Source: Acanthaster planci
Taxonomy: Eukaryota > Echinodermata > Asteroidea > Valvatida > Acanthasteridae
DNA: 60,000 bases
Direction: 5' to 3'
NCBI RefSeq assembly: GCF_001949145.1
Contig: NW_019091413.1
Span: 1,066,315-1,126,314, forward strand
The notes below the pieces were generated by a model. That model did no database searches, was not told the DNA's origin, and saw only the letters and a program-made list of their open reading frames with translations. The translations under genes and the position numbers were made by a program. Below are positions 36,197 through 47,478 of the stretch, in pieces; the first letter of the stretch is position 1; each line of letters begins with the position of its first letter.

Positions 36197-39100
36197 GTAG
36201 CATGGCGTTAACAAGTGTTGCCCTCTCCCCCGTTTTCTCTCGTGTCAAAATTGTGTTGAAGCTCAACGAGTATTTCAATATGGGCAATTTCAGCAGTTAC
36301 CACTCGTGTGTTTCTTCAGGTGCAAGTCAACAAGATACTTGTATATCACTTTTAGACCAACCCTAGTAGATACAGTGGTATGCGAGTTGGGGAAATGGCA
36401 TATTGTGTTTTTCTGAAATACTGTAAATTGTCCAGTTGAGTTGTTATTGTTTTTAGTTGAAATTGTTTTTTCCATTTAAGACAAGAATCCTCCCTATCCG
36501 TAGAAGAGTGCTAGTTCTGTTTCTGAAGCGCTGATGCTGTCCATTCCTGATAATTATTGCTGTGGCTCCACACTTGTATACACCTTCTTCAACTTGAGAC
36601 TCGCGCATGTTGGCAAGTTACAACACCCTAAGGGCTATTGGTTGAAGAGGAAGTTAATTCATGCATTCAACAAATTGAACCCTTGCGCAGGCTAGTGCCA
36701 CTGCAGTTGTGGCATTTACATGCAGTTTAGATCACTAGATTTGTCTGTATTGAACTGGTATGTCCTGAACTACATGTATAAACTAATAAAATTGGCCATG
36801 GTGGCCATTTTTGTGCTGTTAATGAAGAACAAGCTTCCTTGATAACCATCAAAATTGTATTTGTTCAAAATGTTTCCACATACTGACCAACTAGTTAGCC
36901 ATCCTAACATGACCGACCTGATTCAAAATCTATGTCACCATTTACACCAAATCTAATCCAGTGCAATACCAGCACAGGCTACCTTGAAGTTGATTGTCAC
37001 AGCTGAGATGAAACGGTTAAAGTCTAAAAAGGGCGTAATATTTCAATTTTATATCACAAGTCTGTTGAAATGCAGAACTTATGGATGACTTCTGTTTTTA
37101 TCTCACAGGAAAGAAAAAGGTACAGGTACAGGCGTGAAAAACTTTCAATGCATGTGTTTTATCAATTCCACTGTTTACAAGTGCTGTGGCCATCTTTGAT
37201 TCTCTGGTTCTTCTAGGATATGTGAAAATACCGCCAAACTTTGGCCTTGCATTAAACAGGTTGATGATTGCCTAACTAAAAATGGAGTTGCATTGAGCCA
37301 GAGATTATCAGCCAAGGAAACTGTCATCAGCACATCCTTATCAATGATTTTTTATTCTTTTAGCCAAACAAGGGTTTTGGGGGGAGGGGGTCATCCGTGT
37401 AGTTTCTAATGTACACATTCGTCAGCGTATAAGTGAGCAGGACACACGACATTGTACAACATGATGTGAGCAACCAGCTATGTGTGCACGGGCAACGCTA
37501 ATCAAATAAGGCTCCCGGCCACGAAAGGGCGGGGCAAGCAAATGTGATTTTGCGCATGATGGGAGGGAAAGTCAGAACTAGCTCCGGGGCTCAGGGAAGG
37601 ATTCCATGCTGTCATGGCCCAGGTGACCAACCAAAGCTAGAAGCCTACCTTGATCGATCAGAGTGAATCACAAACATAACACCTTCTACACCTTTTTTTT
37701 TTTGTCTTTTGCCGAAAAGATGTACTTTTTGTCTTTTTTTTGTCAGTGTACTATTCAAAGCTGGGGTATAAAAGCCATGTCATTGTAGTGGAGAGAAACC
37801 TAGAATATGTTTTTAACAGCTAAGGTGTCAGTGATTTGAAGATTTCACAGCAACTAACAGTTTTTCTAATGCAACAAACATTGAAATAATTTAAATTACA
37901 GGGAGTGGGATAAGAACGCAGAATTTCAAACATATTTAAGTGCCACTTTTTGGTGGTATTTTCATTACAGAATTTGTAATATGGTATTGGTGGATTATCA
38001 GGATTCAACTGTATCTGGCTTGAATATTTGTATCAAGTGAATTTTTGCAATCATTTGTTTTTTTAATTCAGTAGTGACGACATTTTGTTTTCTGTTTTGA
38101 GTTGGATAACTGAGAATTCAGTTTGCTGTTGTAATAAACACATTCCATGGAGAAAAAATTTTTTGACCTTATTGATTTCCATTGTGTTTGTTTCTCTAAA
38201 CACTTCTGGTAGCTAGCAACTCATTTCAGCAGGCTATATCATGTATTTCCCATGCTTGACACTTTATGAAATGGCGCCATCCTTTGTACTTTGTAGATTG
38301 AATCAAGAGAGACAACTACAGAGAAACTTGTGTGTTGGTAGTGGACTGAATTGACCTGAATTTGTATCTCTTATTTCTCAAACAACAAAAGCTGGATATC
38401 ACATGCATGTGTCCAGTATGCATAAACTTGTTTCAGTGCTCAGCTGGCCCAAGGGACTTGATTTATTTTTCCAGTCTGTTTGGTTACTTAGCTCCCTAGT
38501 ACTGTCATTTAACATTTTTGCTCCGTTACTCATAAAACAAAACTTTGAAACCATCCACAGTCGGGAATTGATTGAGTGGCCAGATGCCAAATCAAAAGGA
38601 ACTAAAAAAAAAAAAAAAACACCCTATGCATATGGCTCATAAAAGATTATGTTTTTGAATGTAATTACCATTGATGACTTATGATAGATCCTGGCACAAA
38701 TGACATCCTCTAATCCAAATAATCTATGAACAGGCCTGGCCTCTGTCTTCCTTGTAGTAGATTAAAGCAGTAGAGTGTTTATTTTAAAGCTTGGTAAATA
38801 GAATAAAGAACACCAACAATGGGGAATGTATTTGTGGCACAGTGATGTTTTCCTAAATGAGTTTTATTCATAGTGATGCCAAGTGCCCTGCAGCCATACA
38901 GAAATATTTAGAAAGTCCCTAGAAAATTTGTTTGTGTGAGTGGGGAAAATAGATTTACATATATAGATTTTGTCCTTGGATTGTTTTTGTTTGTTTTAGT
39001 TTGTTTTTTTAATAGGTTTTCAGCATACACATATATGAATAGATTATTAGGTTTGCAGTGATTAATTGATTTCAGGGAATGAAAATAAACATCACATGTT

Positions 39101-40560
39101 TTTTTTTTAAAATTAGAAACAGTGAGTTGCCACTGTGCCTTTAACATCAGCAAGATGAGGTGGTACATGAAACCCTGTTAACATTCCACCCTTGGCCCTG
39201 TCCGACCCCTGTCTGTTTATCAAATATCACATAAGTTGTCTCTTCTGGTCCCACACTCACTGCTGTATTCAAATAAACACTCTTGGGGCTGATAAGCCCA
39301 TTTTGTGTTATTCTTGTGTGGTACCGATTGGTACTTTCAAATAGGGAGTGGCATTTTTCATCATGACATGTACAAAAGAAGGGCTGATTTTTGGCCCTCA
39401 TTGAAATTATATTCTGCATGTTCTTCCAAGTGCTCAAATCCAGGACATAAATTTAAAAACTGTATTACCTTTTTTGCATGTTTCGTCAAAGTAATTAGAT
39501 GCCAAATGAGACATAGAGTCAGAGAAAAAATGGTGCTCATAAATGAGAGTGGTGCACTCTGAATAAGGAATGGGACACTTTTCCGTTAGAAGGAAGTGAA
39601 TGTTACATGAGATGAGCTTGTGTGTATGTTTGGAATGCGTAATAAGTGCAAGATAGCCTGTGTGTTACATTTTCATGCATCATGTTTACAGAACTTGGTG
39701 TTTGACTGACCCCTCCGTACTATGTTTTTCCTCCTGTTTAGATTAATTGCATGTTGTCCCATCTTCTTGATTGTATGGAATAAATGTGAAATGGGTGTGT
39801 GTGAACTACATGAGCTCCGTCTCCATACAGGGACAACAGATTATGTCTTAGCCTGACGCAAAATGTTTTAAACCTTGGCTTTGGTACACAAGGAACAATC
39901 TTAAGTGAAATAAATTTTCGAAGACACAGCTATCATGTTTACAAGTAGGGAGAAATCCATAGCTGTTTCATTTTCCTTGAAAGCGTGGAAAGGTCACCGA
40001 GTAGTGTGGAATGATGCCTTAATATTGCACTCCATTTTTTTTTTACCTGTGTAGACTATCTGTTTGCTTATTTTTGCAATTCCGTGAAAAAACAAATGTC
40101 TCTGACATCATAACCTCGAACAGAGTTAAGGCCATAGCTGCTCACGAAAACAGTGAGTGACTGAACCGCTCAACGTTTGACACAGGAACTGAAACAGGTA
40201 TTGTTGCAATTCACTAACACTTGGCTTTACTTTGTATGTGTTGCCAATCCCAATACAGTATTGTTTTCAAGGAATAGTTCAAGTTAGGAGAGTTTTTCGT
40301 GTCACCGTTCTACTGCCTTCAGCACCTTGAACAATCCACCATCTTAATGGTAGTTCATCTTTCAAGCACATCATAACTGGTGGCTTCTTCTTTGTGCTTT
40401 ACATGAATAGTCCTGTCAGTGTATGCAGTGCTCATTCAAGTTTCTTGTGGCAGATTTACTGAGCTATCACTGAAATGTCCTGTGCTTTGCCCAAATCTGT
40501 CTGTAATTTTTGTGTCTGTCTATTTGTCAAATAGGCAAATCTTCATTACATTGACAAATC
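36197..40560. other. Gene-free stretch with T- and A-rich patches
   Basis: No gene recognised. Low-complexity patches include TTTG repeats near 38983-39012, an A-run at about 38607-38621 and T-runs near 37695 and 39100. A balanced patch at 37430-37640 could be regulatory but shows nothing definite. Confidence 0.4.
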
Positions 40561-40920
40561 TTGGCGGAGTGAGGTGCTGGTAGCAATTCTGGGCCCAGTG
40601 CTTGTTTCGCCTGTTGAATTCGTCCAACAATCCACACGCTAGCAGCCACTGGATTTTGATAAAAATTGGATCGCTAAGCCTCATTCAACATCACGTACCC
40701 TTGAGGTGTGCGCACAGCTTCGCCTTAAACACGTATTCTGCATGTCCATGATTTATCTTTGTGAACTCCTCATTAAATACCTCTGTGACTTGGAATTGCC
40801 TTGAAGAGATGGAAAGATATCGAACACGCGCTAATCACACTTACACTCCTCTTTGCCTGGGTTGCCAAGGAAACCGAGGATTAAACTGCACTCACTTAGC
40901 TGGAGGAAAGAAAAGGCGTT
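40561..40920. promoter_or_regulatory. Candidate regulatory block
   Basis: A non-repetitive, balanced stretch with CGCTAATCAC, GGATTAAACTG, TCATTAAATACC and several CG dinucleotides in otherwise CG-poor DNA. There is no coding frame. It is called by texture only. Confidence 0.2.
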
Positions 40921-41584
40921 AAAATTTTCATGCAGAACTGATAAAGGTGAAAGGGTAACAAAGAGTACACTACGCATGAAATTGGTTGTTTGGTTTTAAG
41001 CGTTGGTGATGGGTGATTTCAAGAAAATTCACAGCTAACACAAGTGTATGTGAGTGATGGACTGCTTTTTTTCTGGCACTCGTACTTTGGTGATTAAATT
41101 GTAAACAAGTGCCAGTGCTGTTATTTTAAGCATTTTGATGAATAAGGGCACTGCTATCATACACATTAAAAATGCTAGTTGTAAGATATATGTATAAATC
41201 CCCCCCCCCAAGGTTTTGGTAAATAGGTGTAAAATGTAAGATCATTCAAAGTCAGGTTTTTCCATTCAATGTGTGATGAGAGATTTAATCAAGTAAAAGT
41301 TTCAGAATATTAATGAAGTTCCATTTGTGCTCTTGTTAAAATAATTTAATAAACTGTGAAATTTTTTACAGATAAACATCACAGATCAGTCATGTTCACT
41401 TCAGATGCATGGAGCTACATCTTATATGAATGGGGGTGGTAAAACGCAACACAAAAAATACATGAATGAGAAAACGAGAATGCAAAAATTAGCATAATAC
41501 TTAGCACTTAAAATAGTGTTTCAGGTACACATACAGCAAAACTTAAGTAGATCAATTATGAAGTAAATTACAAAGGCTGACAGG

Positions 41585-41776
41585 TCAGGTGGGGGGGGTG
41601 AACTCTTTGACAAAAGTTCTTGTTCCCATTTCATGGTGAGAATTTCGGATTATTTCACCAGGCAGATTGTTCCGCATTGGGATGATGGCAGGTAAAAAGG
41701 ACCAGTTATAGGGACCAGTCAAAGGGACCACTGATCTTCCAATAAGACAGTTACCGTCGGATTCTGTAAACTTCAT
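41585..41776 (-). pseudogene. Remnant of a non-LTR retrotransposon reverse transcriptase C-terminus
   Basis: The minus-strand frame of 63 residues contains WSFLPAIIPMRNNLPGEI, which resembles the motif near the C-terminal end of LINE-type reverse transcriptases (pattern SFFPRTIxxWNxLPxEIV, from memory), followed by a Phe-containing segment (GTRTFVKEF) at the expected distance. A stop codon lies directly before the first Met and nothing upstream continues the domain, so this is a short decayed fragment. A small GGGACCAGT repeat sits inside it. The clade is not assigned. Confidence 0.4.
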
Positions 41777-42980
41777 TCAAGGCAAATTTATATATGTACC
41801 AGTGATTCCCTGGGCCTTGAAATAATGCTTGCTTCATTAGACTTATAATGTGTCACCAAGTTCAACTCCAACCCCCAATTCCATCTTGAGTGATTATCTG
41901 AAATGCTTGCCATACTGGTTCACATCCTCTGCCTTTTACAAAAAGGAAGATAGATAAGAGATGCTCCACCAGCATTTTTTGGTGCTGTGGCCAGTATTAA
42001 TTTCTCCAAATGAGTTTTTATCCACTGGTTTTGTGGTGACGATAATGGAGGCGTACCATGGCGGAAATTTGAATGCACGCATGAATTAAACCGACCATCA
42101 CCTGTGACAAATTTATTGATACTTCTGTGCGGCCTCGGGTGTGTTTGCAATTGATTACAGCCTACTGGCATGAGGGTTTGGCATCTTTAAAAAAAGAGAA
42201 AGAATTGGTACATTCAGCAGAATATCTTGGGAGCAGCTGGTATTAAACGATCACATTTTGAGATCGCCTCCAATTTCAGTCCACCCCATACCCCTAAATC
42301 CGCTGTACATCCCCCCAAAGTGCTTTTCCCTGGTGCCAAATGACCTCTTTGACGAGTGCATTAGTTTAGCCAGTGACTCCTTAATTCCAATACGATAATA
42401 CCCTCTTTACAGGCTGCTGTTTCTGTTTGGGGTGTGTCTGTCTGCAGCTACATGCCTGGAGGTTGGGCTTTTGTGCAGAATGCCCATGCTTCACTGGCTT
42501 TTTTGGTATTTTACAAGTTTTTGAAAATGTCTACATGTAAGTTAAGCAGTTTTAAGTACTCTTTTAAAACTGTTAATCAAGAGCAGCGTCCCATTCTGAG
42601 AATCAGCATTCAATGAAGGGGACTGCAGTTCATGAGAGCACATGCTGAGATGCATTTCTCTCTGAAGATATCAGTTTTACTTATTCTGTTGCAACTTGGT
42701 TGTATGCAGCCCGCACAATGTGCTCAGACAGAAAGACCATGTCTTTACCTGTTCCTGTAGTAGGCTGGTGCCATCTATTATCACGATATCTATGGAATAA
42801 TTTAAAGCAATGATTTAACAACTCTAAATTTTTCCACGAATTCCTGGAATATACAACCTTTCAAGTTTACTGGTTTTGTTTTGTCTTTTATTCGACCATT
42901 GTAAAGTTTTTGTGATGAATAAATCTGGAGCCCTTTTTAAAGGACTTCCAAACACTCAGGGGCTAATTTCCAACTTTGCG
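41777..42980. other. Non-coding stretch beside the retrotransposon remnant
   Basis: The frame at 41920-42171 minus shows no domain I recognise. It could be further decayed element sequence or regulatory DNA. Nothing else is supported. Confidence 0.35.
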
Positions 42981-43440
42981 AGAAGTATTTGTAGCGTAGC
43001 AGTTGACAAGTATGTTGCCACGGCTGGTACAAAGTATGTCCCTTTAAGCTGCAGGGCTGTCGCTTTCTGGGCCAACGAGCCCCCCTCTCTTTTCAACCTC
43101 TCTCCTCATTTGTGACATGGATTTCTAATTCAGCTGGCAGGAGCCCTCCATCAGCGATGATTACGCAGGACGATGATATGCCACGAGGAGAGAAGACATG
43201 AACCACAAACATGAAAGGGGGGGGGCTGAGAAATCTGATCACTCTTGCAAAACATGGGAGATTAGCAGGATTATGCCGCACTTTTAAAAACACACGAGAG
43301 AAAAATGGAGTCTAGAGGAAGATTGTTGCTTCTCAATTTGCTGTCTTGACCCGCATATCTCCAGTGCCATGCCTATTTGCATATGGATGGCTGTCTCTGA
43401 ATATCAAAGTGCTCAGAAGTTAACGCTCTTATATATTTAC
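42981..43440. promoter_or_regulatory. Candidate regulatory block with octamer
   Basis: Balanced, non-repetitive DNA with GATTTCTAATTCAGCTGGC, GATGATTACGC and an octamer ATTTGCAT at 43375-43382 in CCTATTTGCATATGG. A G-run interrupts it at about 43219-43227. No coding frame is supported. Confidence 0.25.
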
Positions 43441-46290
43441 TGAATTATATACTGCAGTGGCTTTTATTGCAAAGGTTTTTGAAATCTGTCAGACTTGTTT
43501 CCGGGGGTTTGTGCGTGTGGATGGGGGGGGTCTGAGGTGGTAGCAGGAGATTACCACAGAGGTTGACCAAACCTGATAAACACAAGCAAAACATGGTGCC
43601 AACAGTTTATCAATGTAGTTAATTGGCAGTTCTAATCAGACATTTTTACATTTTGACTTAGCAACTACATGTAGATTGAGCAAAGTTGACAGCTGACAAG
43701 GTTGAAATGCTTATGAAGAGCATCCCCTGCACTGTTACCATCTAATTTGCAACTTGTTTGTGTGGAAATCTGTGCTTGTCTTGACAGTTAGCAAAACTTA
43801 CAGGTAAAAAAAAATACAGTGTCATTTTACTTTGCACACCTCAAACCTCCCACACAAAGTACACTTAAGATTCAATTTCATTATTTGAGATCTCGTCTTA
43901 TAGTTTGGCCCACTTTCTTCTTTTCTTTTATTTCCTTCATCTAAACCTTTTTTCCTCGTTCTCTTGTCTCTGAGTACATTAAGAGGATTAGTGTTTTCGC
44001 ACTATGAGGCGATACTTTGTTACTCTCTGGGCTTTTCAGGGAATCAGGCTGAAGATCTGTCCCGGGTATCTCATTTTAGAATCTGTTCATTTGGGGCTGA
44101 TTAATTGCACAGCCTACAAGTGCGCCTGCTGCCGTGGCATTGTGGACTCTCCAGAAATCGGCTGCGTCTCGGGTTACTGCCATCCAGGGACTCGGATCAC
44201 AATAATCAAAATCTTTACAATCTGAGATGGGAAAAAAGTGCAGGATCGATGGCCGCATGTAGGACAGAGAATGTAGGTCGTTTGGTCAGTAACCCCCCTC
44301 GTGTGGTGCTGAATTCAATACAACTGTCTTTCTGGCTGATCTACGTTAAACTTGAAAAATTGGGAGACTCTACATTAGATGTATTCGTAACCACTCTCTT
44401 CACAGAGCCAAAATGAATGCCTACAAACAAGCTGGATTTGGTAGAATCCCGAGAAACTATTACGTTTATGTCCTTAAACAGCAGACCGATCCAGTAAGCC
44501 TCGCCCACTGTGCACTTGGGGACTCAGCACGCATTCTTTCCCATCACTACACTACTTGTTTCAGCCACGCGCATCATACACGCATGCATGTATGTCAGAC
44601 TTTTGGGCACGCACGTCGGACATAAATAGATCATGACTGTGATTGGTCAGAAAACAATGGGGCAGGGTTTCATGGAACAAAGATCTTGATAAAGTTAATA
44701 AATTCAGTGCTTCTGACCAAAAAAAAATAATAAAAAACTTGTGCCCTTGTAGAGGACTCTCTGTTGAGAGAATTGAAAATGATTTTTTTTTGGTCCAAAG
44801 AGGTCATAAATAAGCAAGATGACAAGATGCTTGAGGTGCTTTACTGGGCAAGGCAGTGTGAGCAGTTGTCCCCACTACCTACCACGAGTGAAACCACACT
44901 TCAGAATTGGCGTAACACCCACATAGTTAAGTTGTCCACTGCCTGCCGGGCCCATTGGCCAACCATCGGCTAGTTGTACCTTGCTTAAAAGGCAGTAAAT
45001 TTGAAGAACTGAAGATCCACATTTAAGACTAGAAGATGACAAATTGAGGATGCAGTGTGGAGAGAAGAACGTGAAACATCATTCGAGCCACTCCATCTAC
45101 CACCTACATCTTCATCATCTCATAGTGACCAAAACTGTCATCTTCAACACCAGTAGCACCATCACCATCTAGGTGTAAACACAATTTAGTGCAGGATGAA
45201 CATCCCAAGTCTTCACCTCCCCCAGTTCTTGAGCTGTCTCATGTGAGGATTAGAATTTTTCCCTGACTGTGGGATAACACATTAGTGATAATTCCCCCTC
45301 CCCCCCCCATATACACAAGTCTGAAAGTCTGGGACAATCAATCCCATGAGAGGTGGGAGTCAAGTTTTGCTTCTGTCTCTGAACTTGATTCTGATAGAAA
45401 AACAAGAAATCCTTTACACTATACTTGTCTGGAGAATGAGTGAGTTTGATACTTGGATGTGAAGTGCATCGTAGGTCATTCGAGATTACGCTGGCATACA
45501 TGGGAGGTGGTCCTATCAGGGCAGCCATATGCCGACCCACCTGCACTGAACAGGCCCAAACTGGTATGCCGTCTGGTGCTTTGTTTTTGAATAGCCTTGC
45601 CTTTTTGGAAAACGGAACTGGCTCACTAGAGGGCCACAGTCTTTCCTTTAAATCAAATGCCATGTAGACATGCCATTGCTAATTCCCAAGCATTGCCAGC
45701 TGTTCATGTTAACAGCATACACTTCAAACAAGACAAATAGTATTTGTCTTCTATTTAATACCACTGCTATTGGGCAGTTACATTTCTGTGCTTGTGTGCC
45801 CAGCCAGAGCTAACCCTCAGGCAAGATTAGTGGAACCAAATCCCTTATGATCTTATCAAGACACAAATGGCAAATGCAGGGAGGGGTAGGGAAGACAATT
45901 GATCGCTGTATTAACATAATGTACGGTAGCTTCACTGCTAAGCTGCTTGTAATTTTAAGAAAACAGGTAGAACACACAAGAACTAAGCAAGCACACTTAA
46001 ACACTTTATACAGCATGGTGTTTACACTAAAAGCCATTATCAAAATATGGGAAAATATATTTCAAAGTCGAGGAAAATATTGCAGTATACAGCTAGTCAT
46101 TTATTGATCTTTCCTGCATTCATGAATCAAAAAACAAACAGGCCTCCTTTTTTCATCATCTATCGTATCAGCACATGTAGTTGCATCGATAGTTGCATCG
46201 TTGGCTGGTATGGAGAAGCCACATTTTATTAATGTCAATATCACATTTCAAGTCCATCAAACACGGTCAAAAAGATTTCTGTCAGAGCAG
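43441..46290. other. Stretch with unassigned open frames
   Basis: The longest frame is 45250-45663 on the minus strand (137 codons, starting MAFDLKERLWPSSEPVPF). It has varied composition and Pro, Trp and Cys residues that look more protein-like than usual here. I cannot match it to a family and see no start context or splice partners. It could be a decayed element or an unannotated exon. The frame at 44764-44973 plus is similar in character. Confidence 0.3.
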
Positions 46291-46388
46291 GGAGGTGAGC
46301 TGAAGGGAGGAGAGATAAGGAAGAGGGAAGAGAGACTAGGGAGGGAAAAGGGAAAATGATTAAAAAAAAAGAGAAACAGAAAAAAAAT
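46291..46388 (+). repeat. Polypurine tract
   Basis: Nearly all bases are A or G on the plus strand for about 98 bases (GGAGGAGAGATAAGGAAGAG and similar), ending in A-rich DNA. Such tracts can form triplex DNA and often act as simple-sequence hot spots. Confidence 0.8.
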
Positions 46389-47403
46389 CAATGCCGACAT
46401 AAATTCACAAAGTCTCGAATCGCCATGGCAGCAATTTGCTGTTTCATCATGGGTGGTGGCTTTATGTACGAGGGAGGAAGTATATTACGCCACATTTGGT
46501 AGTTGTAGCGATTGGACTTAATAGGTGGTCGCACCGTTGGGGATGGCACATCGATAAAGACGTCGCACGTTACATGCTTCAGTGAGCCAAGATGGTTCAT
46601 AGCTGAAGGATATGATCATAGAGCAAGGACCCATACAGGAGCGCTTTGACCGTTTATTGGGATTTTAATTTTAACCTTGTAACTGCCGTTGTTATATTTT
46701 GGAGTCTACACTTCAAACAAGCATCATATTGCATCGCTGTTGTCTTCTACAGTATATGACAGTGGGGAATGTAATTTCTTTCACTTTCCCCACCTTCCAA
46801 GGAAATACTTTATAACAAAATATGGGTGTTAAATGGGTGAAAAAGCTACAAATCCCTTGCATTTAGATTTTTTTAAATAAACATATCTGCTTATTCCCTT
46901 CCAAGAAATCCCAGATACTTTCGTCAATTCACAAAAAAATGTCCCAAATCCGGCATTCATAGGTGTCCCATTCCAAAAGAATTTGCTGCAATTACATATT
47001 ATAAAAAAAAAAACTTAGTCATCCTCTTTCAATCACATTCCAAATGATGAATATTAATGAGATGCCTAAAAAGGATTCCGGTCTTTCTCAAAATGTACTT
47101 AATAACTGCCAACTTGCTCTCAACAATGTACTTGTTTCTTGCTTATCTGCAAAAATGGCTTAATTACTTTTGAAGTATCGATCATCAATATTTTTAATTA
47201 CCGACATTAATTATTGTAAATGAGTTTTATTATTTTTGTAAATATATAGCTGCAGTGGCAATTCTTGTCAGTCTTTCAACATTACTTGTACGAACATTAT
47301 GTTAGCATTTCAAACAAATCTGTCTGATTTAAGCCTAGGTATTTACCAATAACTCTGAAATGGAAAAACATGACTGAAATATTCCTTTCTTTTTGTTTTC
47401 TAG
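46389..47403. other. AT-rich non-coding stretch
   Basis: Contains TAATTA-type sites around 47190-47240 (TTTTTAATTACCGACATTAA), but no supported gene. Confidence 0.4.
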
Positions 47404-47478
47404 GGACTTAGGAAATTTATCCCTAAAAAGGACTGTAGCAATGTTGTGCATTGGGAAGAGTCCAGTGGTCTTATGTTG
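47404..47478 (+). CDS. Candidate 75-bp exon, function unknown
   Basis: A strong acceptor, CTTTCTTTTTGTTTTCTAG, precedes 75 bases ending at a usable donor, TTG|GTCAGT. The length is 25 codons and frame 1 is open (GLRKFIPKKDCSNVVHW and on). A second frame is also open. No family is recognised and no partner exon is identified, so this is only a candidate. Confidence 0.2.
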
